Shown here: positions 36,112-49,534 of the stretch, piece after piece
How positions within the stretch are numbered: position 1 is the first letter of the stretch
Layout of the letters: the number at the start of each line of letters is the position of its first letter
Assembly: GCA_951799445.1 (NCBI GenBank)
Contig: OX637287.1
Coordinates: 49,505,724-49,569,723, forward strand
Source of the DNA: Pseudisothecium myosuroides
Taxonomy: Eukaryota; Streptophyta; Bryopsida; Hypnales; Lembophyllaceae
Direction of reading: 5' to 3'
DNA length: 64,000 nt
Translations under genes and position numbers: made by a program
The notes under the pieces: model-generated
The model's input: only the letters and a program-made list of their open reading frames with translations
The model's database searches: none
Told to the model about the DNA's origin: nothing

Positions 36112-37551
36112 AATGTGTGTGTGTGTGAAAGAATGCAAGGGATTAACAGTTGAAGTGACATGTAGTTAGAAGCCTTTTTCTATAATTCAAAAACCAACTA
36201 GAATGAAATGTTTCCTGAAAAAGCTAATTTAGTGTCTATTTTCTTAGTACTTGATGAATGCAAGTTGAAGACTTGTAAAGCATATTTAATGTACAATATA
36301 ATGGTGAAATATTTGTAATAATCTTCTTAAATTCTATAACTTATTTGTATGTTATTCAATTAAAACAAAGACTTTCGAACAATTAGAAAATGAATTGATT
36401 GTTGGAAACTCTTGTTATATTCAAAAATGTATTGGGGAGATATGAAGTTTGATTAAATTGTAATGCCGCAACTTTAAATTTAATTTTGAAAATTTTCTAA
36501 AAGCTACTTCTTGTAACTTTGTAGATTTTTCAAAAGCTTGCAACATCCTGTTGTTTTGTATATCCTAATGTGCTTTAAAAAAAATTGTATTCCATGACAT
36601 TAAGCTCTAGAATGATTGTTATAAGTTTTCATGCACTTCAAAAATTGTTGGAAGTAATTTTTGAAAACAGATTTATAAAAAAATTAGAAATGCTCCTCGA
36701 TAAGTAAAACCTTCATATGAAATGATTGTTTAAAAACCTTGAGACACTTTTTTATCTATTAATAATTTCATAGATCTTATTGGAGACAATAAAGTTTTTG
36801 TAGAAATGTATTCATTTCAAGATTTTTTGATAAGAGGAATTAGAATTCTTTTTAATTTTTAGGTAAGAATTTCACAAATTTTTGAAATTCTATGAATTGA
36901 AGTACTACAAACAAAAACATACAATACATAGGTACGCAACTTCCGTATTATAAGGCCCTGATTATAATCACTTATAATATATTTTAGTCCAAACTTAAGG
37001 GATATAATTTGTTTTCATGTTAAAAACTTTTGTAGACCTTTTAACAAGGATCTCCAACATGTAATTATATATATGAAATTAATATTATTGGAAACAATAA
37101 TAGCATTAAAAACCTCATTATATAAGATTTTTTAATACATGTATCATGAGACAAGCTACCCAACTTTTCGGGTATTTAAATAAAAACTTAATTGTGATGG
37201 GAGGAAACTTCTTATATGGATTTTTAAAAAATATTAAAGAATAGGCCTTTTTCAATTTCTGTGATTTTAGAGATGATTGCCCATGGGTATGTAATTCCCA
37301 TATTATATGGCCCTGCTAATAATCACTTATAATGCATTTTAGTCTAATTTCAAGGGATTCAATTTATTTTAATGTACAATATTTTTTTAGTCTTTACAAC
37401 AAAGAGGACAAAAATTTAATCATATATGATTTGAATATTTTTAGAGAACAATAAAAGCATTAAAAACCTAGTTATATGACTTTTTGTAATATGTGTATCA
37501 TGGAACAAGGTACCCACGTTTTTAGACTTTTTAATAAAAATTTAAGATTTG

Positions 37552-37609
<58 letters not shown>
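37552..37609. repeat. TA dinucleotide microsatellite
   Basis: About 28 uninterrupted TA units within the right part of the CACTA element. Confidence 0.9.
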
Positions 37610-37611
<2 letters not shown>

Positions 37612-38003
37612 CTTTGTGAATGAATTTTAATTTTAAATGGAGAGAACTTCTAGTATGGATTTTTAAAAATTATGCATAAATGTTTTAATTCTATATGGTC
37701 TGATAATCTTCTTTTTTAAATTATAAAAAATACAACATTTTCTATATATCATTTTTTAAAAATTGGTCTTCACCTTACTTCTTTGTCCTTTTAATTTGAG
37801 ATAATTTTGATGAAAGTCATCTCTTAAGACATTTGAATGCCAATGACCCCTGTGTACAATATTAGAAGAGTTGCATCCCAAGCAGTTGCCATATGATGCT
37901 TTAATAAATGGTTTCAAATGTCAAATGTCACAAACTCTTGACAAGTTGACAAATTGCATTGCAATAAGTTTTTGTAAAGTACAATTCAATGGTTTTAGTA
38001 CTA

Positions 38004-38207
38004 CAATAGAACCTCTCTTAGTGCATAGTGTTGGGACTATGCATTAAGAGAGGTTTATGCATTTGGAGAGGTTCTGTACTATTCACTACCTAACGTGGCT
38101 TCTAACTACAAGGCCTCCAAGCACTGTTGAGCAATAAAGACTTCAAAGTACAATCTCTCATAGTGCATATTATGCACTAACAGAGTATGCACTAAGAGAG
38201 GTTCTAC
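38004..38207. mobile_element. Emigrant-like (pogo/mariner) MITE
   Basis: The inverted ends read CAATAGAACCTCTCTTAGTG and, from the right, GTAGAACCTCTCTTAGTGCA, inside TA dinucleotides at 38002-38003 and 38208-38209. The AGAACCTCT core resembles the termini of plant Emigrant/Lemi pogo-like elements. Further inverted copies of the same motif lie inside. It is non-coding, about 204 bp. Confidence 0.6.
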
Positions 38208-38332
38208 TACATATACAAATATTTATAAAATTCTAAGAGAAATTGCAATGTGAATTTTTGAAGGAGCTAATACGTGTTTCTATTTTTTCAGTACTTTACA
38301 AATGCAATGTCATTTATTGGAAGAGTATATAT

Positions 38333-39260
38333 AACCCCTAAAGGAATATTTGTCTCCTTGTGAGAGAAATTGGATTTTGGATAAGTTCCTATGGTCAAAA
38401 AAATTTCATGACTTCTCTAAAATTAGAATTTCCTCTTAGTTTATATTTTTGTTAGCATGGAAACCTTTGATTCATTCCATTTGGATAAGAGATTCCAAAA
38501 TTGTAAAGCATGTTGTTTTCTGGGGGATCCTAGCAACTTCTTGAGAAATAATGTACTGGATATCCTTTTCAACTCGATTTTTGTAATTATGGGTGATTGC
38601 AAGAAACACTTGTATTATTTTGCGTCACACCCGGCATGCTAATTTGTTTTTTGGGCATAACTTCTGCAATCTGGATCCACATGACTTAAGATTTATAGGG
38701 AAGGTGCTCATGACCATTATACACCTTGTCTAATTTTTTTTGCAATTTCCAAAAATAATTTACCGTCCAAAGTAGTCCCCCAATTTCATGTCATACTTAC
38801 CAGTTTGGGGGGTTTAGTATTATTTAGTACCCCCAAAAACTAATTTGGAACTGAAATTTTGAGGGAATGGTCTTCCAGTAGACTTGTAGCTATGCATGGA
38901 AGGAATTATAAAAATAGTTAATTTTGTATTGTGTGGACGTCCACAAAGAGAGCTTCTTTCTTCTTACATTTTAGAATATGTAAAATATTATTTTGGTGGT
39001 TCTTTTGGTGAATGACCATCTCCATAGAGTTATCACAAATGGCCTTTTTAAATTTTTTTAATTTAATTTTTTCCCTATTTTAAACTAATTAAAGCATTAA
39101 AGTGTCTATTTTCTTGAGATTTGGCACTTTTCTAGTTTTCCCACCTAGAGAATTTTTCTGTGCTTTTTTTTTCCTGGATATCTTCATCTTAAAGGTATAT
39201 ACATTGGCCATACTTTTAAAAAAATTAAATATTATTTTTCTAATTTTAAAGTACTCCAAA
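38333..39260. repeat. Fragments of TTAA element and of the block repeat
   Basis: 38333-38585 matches the left part of the 49535 element (TAACCCCTAAAGG then an 'attggattttgg' stretch). 38590-39260 resembles 5650-7450 of the duplicated block. The CACTA element thus contains repeat families that also occur outside it. Confidence 0.5.
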
Positions 39261-40220
39261 TAAAAAAGCATAAGTACTATGAAAACGCAACAAGTGGCAG
39301 ATGATTCTTGGAATCATCCTTATGCAAAAACAAATATTGCATGTGGTTTTGGTTCTTACTTAAAACAATTGCACAATTGGAACTTTTTTATCTTAAAAAT
39401 TTAATCAAGCTCTTAGTGACAAAAAACTTTTTTTACAAGTAAATTTGTTTGGAGATGTCTTTGTAAGTGTAATGAGAATTCTTTTTATAAATTTTTGGTA
39501 AGAAATATATGAATTATAAAATTGTAAAATTTGTAAGAACTTTGAAATTCAATATCTTCTATGCACAAAGGAGTGTGAAGGTTTTTTGTGGTGTGAGAGG
39601 TTGCGTTCTTCTCCCCCAAAAGGATTAATTAATTAATTTTTTTTTTAATTAATTGAAACTTTGAAGTTCAATAACTGCAACACTACAGTGTGAGAGGTTG
39701 TGTTCTTGGTACAAACTGGAAGTTGTATCCACAAAGGAGTGCAAGGGTTTTAATTTGTGGTGATTGAAAATACAATGGAAAATTTATGGTTTTTTCAAAA
39801 TAATAAATAATTTTATTCAATTTGTTAATTTAAAAAAATCCATAACTTTCACACAGTATGTCCAAACACAACTAAACTGGCCCCAATAGCAATTCAATGG
39901 AGGAGGAAGGATTGCAAAGGCTTTGTTTCATGGCGTTTGGACATGCGGTGTTGGAGTGTTGAGTTTTCCAAAATATCATAATTTCCAGAATATAATTGCA
40001 ATGAATTTTGTAATTCATAAAAGACCTTTGGAATTCAGAGTATTTATCCTCCCCGTAGAATGCAAGCCACCTCTCAGAAGCGCTGGCCGCGTTTCTCGTT
40101 CCGCCTGCGAGAGGCACCCCCGCCGGTATTCAAAAGACAGCATTTCGAATACCCCCCCTGGTCCCACACAGAGGGGGGGTAAGAAAACCGCACTCTCTGC
40201 GAGACCGGGGGGGGTGACGG
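39261..40220. other. Right interior of the CACTA element
   Basis: No gene is seen. The last 200 bp turn GC-rich with runs of C and G (40110-40215), mirroring the GC-rich runs after the left terminus. Confidence 0.4.
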
Positions 40221-40238
40221 CCTGCCGGTCTCCCTGTG
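40221..40238 (-). repeat. Right terminal inverted repeat of the CACTA element
   Basis: Exact complement of the left terminus. It is followed at once by the second TGA (40239-40241) and then by sequence continuous with copy 1 at 2016 onward. Confidence 0.9.
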
Positions 40239-40255
40239 TGACACAATTGATGGAG

Positions 40256-41336
40256 CTAGAGTCGAACATCGGGCGATGGTGCGGCAGAGGTGGCGTCCAG
40301 CTGCTTCTTCACATCCGGCATCATCTTCTCTACCAACGCCCGAGCGATGGCTACAATGTCGGGGCCGGCTTTGGCAACAGATCCGCAGTTGAAGGGAGGC
40401 TGGGGATCGTACTCGATCAGCAACTGCACCACCTTCGCAGTGGTTTCGTCGGAGAGTAGCGCAGCTAGTTTCAAACCCATGTCAATTCCTGCCGACACTC
40501 CTGCTGCCGTGATAATCTTACCCTGCAATCCATCAATGTATTAACCATTTTCATTGATCTATCAATATAAGATTATTTGCTCCAGTGACAGCGTAAGATT
40601 AACATGCTTTGCATTCTATTGTGGCATGGACAAAAGTTGCCAGCGTACCGATTGTACGATACGAGAGCTGACGGGGATGGCACCCAAGTTGGACAGCAAG
40701 TTTAAAAACATCCAGTGCGTGGTAGCTTCCTTTCCTTGCAGAATGCCTGCGGCGCCCAAGAGCATGGATCCCGTACACACCGAGGTTGTGTACAAGCTTG
40801 TCTCATGCGCCTTCAAGCATCCAAACAAGGTAAAACCGATCAGTCGCGGATCTTTTAGGCAATAAGTTCAGGAATATACGAAGCATAATTATGTGGAATG
40901 GCGTCAGGGAACAGCATCACAAAGTGAAGCTTGTCGCATGAAACGCTCGTACCTTGCGAATCCAGTCGAGGATGGGCTTGTCAGCCATAAGAGCCTCGGT
41001 GCCCTCACCTCCGGGCACGACAATGATGTCGGGGCTGGGCACTTCGTCGAAAGTGGCGGTGGCCTGGAAAGAGAGCACGCCCCCGCCGTCTGCGGTGAAA
41101 AGGCCCTTTCTATGGCTTACAAACACCACCTTCACGTTGGGAAGGGCGTGCAGTGGCTCGTATGGTCCTACGAAGTCGAGTGCTGTCACTTTGTCGAAAA
41201 GAGGGATGGCCACCTGCAAAATGCGTGGGGAGCCCGCTGCCTCCATTTTGTCGGTGAAGTAAGCACTTCCGTTTTGGGATCGAGTACCTGCTGAGAGCGA
41301 ATGCACAAGATCAGAAACACGAGAACACAAATCCAT
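40256..41336 (-). CDS. DJ-1/PfpI family protein (isonitrile hydratase-like), copy 2
   Basis: Exons 41336-40953, 40810-40649 and 40522-40256 have the same lengths and phases as copy 1 and give 270 aa. The PGGEGTEAL loop, nucleophile elbow SVCTGS (C140), acidic E60 and GVSAGID motif are all intact. Differences from copy 1 are few (SQNGS for SPNGS, HALP for HVLP, GGGVLS for GGSMLS, a changed C-terminal DATSAAPSPDVRL). Here the frame also opens at an ATG five codons upstream (41351). The CACTA element's right end lies only 18 bp from the stop codon, so its 3' UTR and polyadenylation must now come from transposon sequence. The role is as for copy 1. Confidence 0.85.
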
Positions 41337-43892
41337 CGTGAAAGAAAACAAGAAATCCTAATGCCAGAAAAAACACAATAGCAAGACATGTTTACATTAT
41401 TTTACAGGCAATCGGATGCAGGATGGCAAAGCAAGCGACCGTCTAATGCCAGGCAGGTACGTATTGTACCATCTCACAGCCATCAAACATCAACTAAAGC
41501 ACACGTCTAAGTAGAATGTAATAGATCACCAACACGAAGCAAGCAGCATAAATCTCTCCACAATCAGCTCGTGCGCAAACATCACAGATTCAAAGACAGG
41601 AGGGAGCCATGGCTGGCTCCGAATGAGCACCTTGTGCGCAGAGGAATGTGCAAGTGCGAAATGAGAATTCACCGACGCATGCAAGAGCTGGATAAACTGA
41701 TCCGATGAATTCCTTGTCACTGGGCCATCGTTATATATTGGCAAGGTGGGAGTTTGACTTGAGCAGCAAGCGTCCTCAGAAAACCAAATTTTACTTTGTT
41801 AGTACAACTCGTCGTACAATGATCAAACTTGCGCCCCAAGGCAGAGCCTACTGACTAATGGACACAGTGCTTCTGTTCAGATATATACAGTGAAGACGGA
41901 CTGGACTGGACAAAGTTGCAATGAAGACGTGAAGATCAGATTCTATGCGCAGGAGTGGAATCGACGAACTCATCCCGCCTTAGCAATCGTAAAGAAGGAG
42001 GCTGTTCCGTCGACGAACAACAGGTACTCATCCTAATACACAAAAGGGGTGAGAGTAAAGGTTCAGTCTACCCGGCAAACACAAATACTTCCATCTTTTG
42101 ACAGTTTGGAAATAGATCTCAACCCTATACAGTAAGGTAGGGTAGGGTTGGGATCCATCGTCCAGACAGACAGATTGGGATTGTGTACCCAATTTTGCTC
42201 TCTTGCATGCTAAATGTTGTAAGAAATGCACTTCATAGTGAATTGGGGTTGAAAAGTCACCATTTGACTCTCGAAGGACATCATTGTTGACACTAAGGCA
42301 GTGTCCAATGGATGACAAAGAATTTTTCTATGGAGGACAAAAGTGGAGATGTTCACCTTTAGAATTTTGTGTGAAAAGGGTAGGTCTTGCATCATGGTTT
42401 GACCTCCAATGAGTGCTTTGTGATTTCTTTGAGCAAATGTTTAATATGGTATGAAAAAGCCAAGTAGTTCTTGCATGGTAGTTTGACCTCTAATGAGTGC
42501 TCTTGGGTTTCTAGAACAATTTGACAAATATATCATGAACTATTAATTGATGTGGAATTAGAATTTGAAAATATTGAAAATGCATCAAAAGAGACACCAT
42601 ATAAGCATCTGAACATAATTACCAGAAGGAAAATTGCGTCTAATTGTGACATGTACTTGAAAGCAACCCATACACATTCTTGCCTAAAATATAACCTCTT
42701 TTCTTGATAGCCTAGGGTGGATTTTGGATGAAACTATTTTTAGCAATTTGAAAATTAGTTTTAATAATTTATTTCATATTGTGTCTAAAAATGCATGAAG
42801 AGAATTTGGAATCCTCTTTGATCTTTTAAAAGATCCAAATGAACTTAGGTAGTTTTCTAATAGAAAATACATTCAAATTCTTGTTCATATGATATAAGGT
42901 AAAGTTATTTTTGTATTGGATATTATGAGCAAATGAAAAAGAATTTTGTTGCATTTAGTTTGTATTCAATTTTACCTCCTATCAATAAATTTTTTCAAAT
43001 TTTTAACCCTTAAAGGACGGGCTAGTGACTTTGAAAATCATCCCTTTGGATACCTTGTAATTCATTGGCTTAAAAAATGCAATACCAATCATTGGAAGTC
43101 AAACTATTGTAGAAGACCTTCCTCTTTTCACATCAAAATTCTAAAGATGAAGAGTTGCACACTTGCACTTCTATTCTACATAGAAGAATTCTTTGTCATT
43201 CATTAGACAAAGTACGTTTGCGGCAATTTCAAAGGTTACGCCAATTTGAATTTGATGTAATTTTAATAAATTCTTACGGCCTAATTTCAAATTTCACATA
43301 ATTTCAAATCTTTACAAAAATATCTTGAGCTTCATATAATAGAATGATTTCATTCGTACGTAGAGGTCTACAAATATAAAGATAAATTTTTTATTTATAT
43401 AATATGGAAAAACAAAGCTTATTAAGCGAAGGATATTAAAGATTGGTTACATGTTTATAACTTTTGTCTTTTCAAGTTAACTAATTTATAATAACTTTAA
43501 GATTGAAGTATCAAAAAATGTTATTCCCTTAATGTGGTCATGTGATGCTTATGACATTACCAATATGACCTCAAAATTATCTTTGCATAATGTCTTCAAC
43601 TATATACACACATGATGATATACACACATGATGCAATAGGCAATTCATGTAATATTTTGGAACCCTTAGTAAATGATTTTGAATCTTTCTCAATTTTTGT
43701 TTTAGTAGTAACTAGAGAAGGATTTGTCAATGGTAGTATCTAATATATAAAAGACTAGAAGTGGTCATCTAGTAGTGATTTGGCTCAAAAAGAAAAACCT
43801 TATTTTTTGAATAAAATTCAAAGAATTATCTATTTGTCAAGATAACCCATGATCGAGAAAATAGGCTTTCATTCAGTGGATTATGAATGTTT
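41337..43892. other. Duplicated-block non-coding sequence, copy 2
   Basis: 41337-42213 is the DJ-1 5' flank, very close to copy 1. 42210-42213 is the unoccupied CTAA site of the 3955-4424 element. 42300-43210 is the foldback repeat. After about 43440 the sequence departs from copy 1. No gene is seen. Confidence 0.5.
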
Positions 43893-44822
43893 TTAACATG
43901 TAAACAACCATTATCCCTTTGAGGGACAAATTGGATTTTAGGCAAGTATCTACTGTCTCATTTTTTATCATGATTTTTTGAAACTTTATTTATAGATAGA
44001 AAAATTGATTAACTTTGGAAGAATATTAAAAGAATTCAATTGGTGCCTAGAAACAAAAATTATGTGTAAATTAGCTCTAAACAATTGAGACTGGGCAACA
44101 AAAAAAAATTCAAAAATTTTAATGTTAATTTTGTTTTTTCATAGATTATATATACTTTTAATACAGAAAAAAGCTTTGATTCATTTCATTTGGATAATTG
44201 ATGTGAAAGTTATGGATAATCTTGTTTTTCAGACAATTAGAGCATTTTCCTAAAAAAACTAACTTATGGGATTCATTTCTAAATGCAATTTTACAATTTA
44301 AAAAAAGAAGAAGTTCTAGATGGTTTAACTTGCTTTCTAAAACAATCTCACCATTGAAATTAGTGCATTTTAATCCCATCTTAGAAATAGTAATTATTTA
44401 GATTTTCCTTTTATCCCCGCTTTTATCTCATACCTACTTCTACTTAACAATTTTTTTTTAAATGAAAATTAATTTTTAAATTTTTTTCCCTAGACTCTCA
44501 ACTCAATTCTCCACCATAAAGATTTAAACCTTAAAAATTTGTAGTGCAAAAAATTTAAGTTAAGGAGGTTGAAAGTCAAATAATCTAGTCCCGTAATGTG
44601 CAAAAAAAACTTGCTTTCTTCACTTTAAATGCAAATATCTAGCAATTTGTGAGGTCAAAATTTTTCACAAGTTTATTCCACACATTCTCATACTAGGTAG
44701 GTGGAAGATCCCATGGTTAGATGTGCAAAAAAATAATTTTCAAATTATTAACTCTTTGCAATAGAAATGACAGTTTTTAGTGCTTTGGGGCAAAAAAAAG
44801 GCCTTGGTCCTGTAGGGGTTAA
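43893..44822 (-). mobile_element. TTAA-flanked piggyBac-like MITE (E)
   Basis: TTAA lies at 43893-43896 and 44819-44822. The right end read inward is CCCCTACAGGACCAAGGCC; the left end is decayed. The body matches the family in the orientation of 49535-50471. About 930 bp, non-coding. Confidence 0.6.
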
Positions 44823-47800
44823 GAGCTTATTTGATAACTATATAAAACAGGTATTCAAAGTACATCCAAATAAGTTGAAAAAACAAATTCATCAATTCCT
44901 TAGAAATGTGAATAGTCTAGTCACTTTATACTTTGTCATTTTTATGTAAGGTTTGGAACCAAGCCATATTGAATGGAAATAAATGGAAAACTTGAAAAAA
45001 TGAAAATCAAATGAAAGAGATTTTTTTCAAATCGCATTTTATTTTGCTTGAAAAACTCTAGATCAATATTTCCTCTTTTACCAGGATTACTTTTGGATTA
45101 AACTTTCTTCAAGTCTCAACTCTTGACTTAAAAAATTTCTTAAAATTACAAAAAATTCTCCAAAAAACAAAAATATCAAAAAATTTATGGAATTCAATTG
45201 TCTTCAAGTAAAAACTAACATGTAAATATAATCTTGACTCTATCGATGTATATCAATCTAGCCCTGCAATGATGTTGCAAATGTTTTGTATCTCATGGAT
45301 GACTATGGAGATGCTTGCAAGGCGAATAATTAGTTTTCTATTTAATTTTTGGGAGCTTTTCAAACTTATTTGTAATTGTTGGTTTTGAAAACTCCTTCAT
45401 TGTGGTATTATTGACTATTCTTTCATTAGATGAGCTATAAGGTCTAAACAATGACCCACAAGTTTTTGGAGGGCAAAATAGTAGCCACAAAAAAAATCTA
45501 AAAGAAAAAAAATTCAGCAAATTGCAAGGCATGAATTGCACAAGATTGATTAATGACATGATAAAAATTAATTAATTTTTTTTAATAATGGAAAAATCCA
45601 TTATCTACAAATGATTGGAAATGGCTTTACTTCATCGAAAATCTGATGTGGTCAGGACACTATCACGTCAAATAGTATTATTTAGTTATTATTATTATTA
45701 TTACTATTATTTTAAAATAAAATAAATTTAATTTTTGATTTTTGATTTTTTGAAATTTTATTATTATTATTTATTATTCTAACTAGCAGTGCACTAGTTC
45801 ATAGCTTAGAGAATAACTTTGAAACACCCCTCCCATGGACTCAAATTTCTTCTAATAAGATAAAGATGTTTAATCCATTGATATTGCCATTTAGTAAGTT
45901 TTGACCACTTTTAGCTCCTTATGATGAAGATTTAAGCTATGAAAATGATCTTTCAAAATTTTGAGCCAAACTTAAGATACAAAGTTTGTTAAGTTTAACA
46001 TCTATTCCAATGGAAAAATAAAAATTCTTAAAATTTACTATTTTATTATTGCAATTTGAACTTCAAACCCATAATTATGGTCTAGCACTTGATTTCAAAT
46101 TTAGAATGCCACCATATCTTTGGTTCAATTGATGTTTGGGTGTAGACTTTTATACTTATATCCATGGGAAAAAATTGAAGTCCTTACTATTTAGGGTTGT
46201 TGCAAGAAACACTTATATTAGATGAGATTTCAAACCTGAACAAGACTACAAATTTTCAGACAATGGGGAGCAATAACAAAACAAAAACAAAACAAAAATT
46301 CAGCAAATTGCAAGGCCTGAATTGCATAGGACAATTTAATAACATGATTATTTTTTTTCAAAAAAAATAAATTCCATTATTTACAAATGATTAGAAACTT
46401 TGCCAAATCAAAAATTTGGCATGGTTGGGACACTGCTACATCAGATAATATTATTTATTTTATATTTTTATTTTATAAATAATTTTTAAATTTTAAATTA
46501 ATTTTAAATTGTTTAATATTTTGATCAGGACTACAATGGTTCACAGCTTGGTGAATAGCCCTAAAATAGCTCTTCCATAGCCTCATCTATCTTCTAATGA
46601 CATTTTTGTCTCAAAAATGTTGTTTTGGGCCATAATACTACCATTGCTTTGAAAAACTACAAGTACTAATCACAAGCAGTATAATATAAGTCATGATAAT
46701 GAATTGAAAAATTATTTAAAATCATTAAAAAAATTGGAGTTATTAAAAATCATTAAAAATCGTTAAAAATCATTACAAATTTTCTTAAAACCTTAAAAAC
46801 CTTAAAAATGAAATTTAAAAATAACTAAAAATAAAAAAGAACTAAAAAAACCCATTAAAAATATTAAAAACTAATTAAAAATCAATCAATTAATTAAATA
46901 CTATGCACTACTTTAAATTGTTGTGGACTAAAACAAAGCTTGGAAGGTCAAAACTTAGAAGAAAATGGGTACTTGAACAGTATAATTTTTAATAATTTAA
47001 AAAAATCATAAAAACCATTTTTCTACACTTTGGCACATTTGAATTGCACCGAATATTTCTGAAACGAATTTTTTTTCCATTCTAATCTTTGCATAAAGGA
47101 TGCACACTTTGAATCCATGTGCAAGAATTATAGTTTAGAATTTTCAGAAATCCTCTTTGTCACTGCGTATTATATTAGTATATGACCAACTTTTCTAATT
47201 TTTGGCTCAAAATTCCTATTTTTGGGTCAAAAATAGTATTAAAACCCTCCAAATTAGCAAAAATAAACATTCAATTTGAGGTTGTTTAAAAATAGTAAAT
47301 TAATTTAAAAAATAAAATAAAATTACTGAACATCTATGACTATCATGTGAACCTTCATTTCAAATTTCACACACTTGGAACCTACACCACAAAAGTTCTA
47401 GGCAAGAAACCAAGTGTCCAAAGCGAAGGGGATAAAAAAAACCAAGTGTTTTTTACAACCATCCTTAGCACAAATAATCCATATTGAAAATCACCAATTC
47501 AAATAGGCTAAGAAAATTTAATAGATACAAAATTAACAATTCTACAATAGGAGCTAGATTTTTACATTTATTTAAATTAGTGATAATTTTGGAATTAAAT
47601 GTCTTTGATTAAACTAACCCCAAAAGATAGCCAACAATGGTTGTGCTAATTAGATTTGTTGGGCCCATAAGGTCTACAATTTGATTCTTATAGGTATGTG
47701 CAATGTAAATTCAATCATCTGATTTGATAAAACAAACAACAACTTGCCATTGGTGGAGGTGTTTCTCTTGTAGTAAATGCCTAGGCTTGATTAGCCCAAG

Positions 47801-49534
47801 GTATAATCTTCACCTATAATTGGTGCTAATTATAATTCATCATAGTTACCATTGTTAAATAAAAATTATTATTTATAAACCTTATTGGCAACTAAATTCA
47901 AATACATTTTAGCATGCACTATTTGGACATTGTATGAATAGGTTTTGAAATTTAAAGTACTATCTCTAAGGGGACCAAAAACCAACAATAAGCTTTTGTA
48001 AACTTTCATGTTTTCTTTATGTATGTCTTGCATAATGAATATGTAGAAAAAAAGTATGGCTTTTAGATCCAAATGTAGATGTTACATTTTGAGCAATGTT
48101 GATAATAGAAGTAAGGTTGCTACACCTAATGTTGACCCTTTTCTAAAACCGATCCCTATAGATTCTTGCCTAAAATGTACTTCTTCTATTCATGAGAGTT
48201 TAGGGTGAACATTTTGTAGTCATTTTGTAGTCATTCTTGTCGGTGCAGTCATTGTGGACAAGTCATTTATACCCCTCTTTTCTTGTAGTGAATGAAGGGT
48301 AGAAGAAAATACTCAAGTTTGGGTTTATTTATTTTTCACAATAGCATTGCCAAAAAGAACAAAAAATGCAACTTCCTCAACATTGGAATTAGCACCTACG
48401 ATATTTAGTGAGTTTTGTATTACAATACTCCCAATAATCCTTCACAACTTGCAAAATTCTTTCTTTTCTATTTTTTTCTTTGATACTACCGTAGTCATTC
48501 TCAAGGTAGCAAAAGTTAAGTTAATGTTTGTCTGTCTTGAAGGTAGCATATTGCACTAAATTCCATAATCTAGTTATGGGATCACTGGGATCACTGGTAT
48601 TGCCCTAATCACAGATTAGTGGGAGTTATGCAGGGGCCACCTAACCTCATTCCAAGGGTGTATTATTCAGTGTTTTTTTTTTGGCACTGTAGATCAACAG
48701 TGAAGCCTTATGTGCCCTCCCAGGAAAGGTGTATATTTGGAGGGAGGGGGGCACAGTGGCTCACGGGCCTGACAATTTGGTGACAAATCGCCAGAAAAAA
48801 AACCCCTGGTATTGTTGTAATCAACTCACCCTGATGGATACATTTGAGCCAATCTGATCAAGTTGCCAACTCATGTGTATTTCACCAGTTCATATGATAA
48901 CTCATGGGGTCCAGGTGCCATGGCAACTAATTGAGGAATTAGCCTATAAAACATGAGGCAGTATGACCATAATCTTGGACAGCTAATTGTTGATGAACTC
49001 ATTGGAATATTTTAGATGCATGTTCAATTTCAGGGTTTTCTAGTGGTTTGTCAAATTTCAGATCATACATTCATGATTCAGACTATTTTTTTCCAAATGC
49101 AGCTTAGGGGATTTTAGGCGTATGTGTAGACCATATCTTCCCTAGACTCTACCCTATATCCTAACTGCATTCTCACTACCTAAATCTTAAACATGCACCC
49201 TAAACCTTGAATCTTCAACCCTATACATGTCTAAACCCTAAACCCTATATAAATTTCTGTATTTATAATTATTATAGCATACAACTAATTACAGTGAATT
49301 TTTGTTTAAAATGAAAGGTAGGGTATTTGAAATTAGCATACTTTAGGAATTTAGGTAATTATAAATTCTAAGAATTTATCTACATAGCCCTTATGTGATA
49401 AAGGCTTGAACGCACATGATCTTCAAACCCACCAAGTAGTGCCCCACCAGGCCTATTTTGAGCTCTTTGAAAATTCATAGTTTATTCATCCCGTGTCCAA
49501 TAAGTGTCTAAGAGAGGAATCTAGAATATCATTT
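44823..49534. other. Duplicated-block non-coding sequence with a 1.2-kb insert, copy 2
   Basis: 45510-48205 aligns with 6400-10205. 48205-49440 is present only in this copy; it contains two adjacent telomere-type CCTAAAC units near 49233-49250 and no recognisable gene. Confidence 0.45.

Larger units (their letters stand above)
34935..38003. other. AT-rich filler of the CACTA element
   Basis: No gene is seen. Two long TA microsatellites are present (separate entries). A pair of similar stretches near 36930-37210 and 37290-37560 ('gcccatgggtatgtaattcccatattatatggccctg' type) suggests a small local duplication. Confidence 0.4.
16851..40238 (+). mobile_element. 23.4-kb CACTA-type transposon, apparently complete
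   Basis: The ends are inverted repeats identical over 18 bp (CACAGGGAGACCGGCAGG). They are flanked by a TGA target duplication at 16848-16850 and 40239-40241. The undisturbed target exists in the paralogous block at 2016-2018. A terminal CAC...GTG and a 3-bp duplication are hallmarks of the CACTA (CMC/EnSpm) superfamily. The element carries a full-length tnp2-type transposase (30346-33900), left subterminal GGATGA repeats, a separate spliced gene (19523-20675), and nested elements at 24173, 28630, 34096 and 38004. Perfect ends, a perfect target duplication and an unbroken transposase suggest recent insertion. Most of its bulk is AT-rich filler and nested repeats. Confidence 0.88.

Noticed and set aside
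49190..49260. Telomere-like CCCTAAA units
   Set aside because: Only two adjacent units plus scattered CCCTA words; too short to call an interstitial telomere tract.
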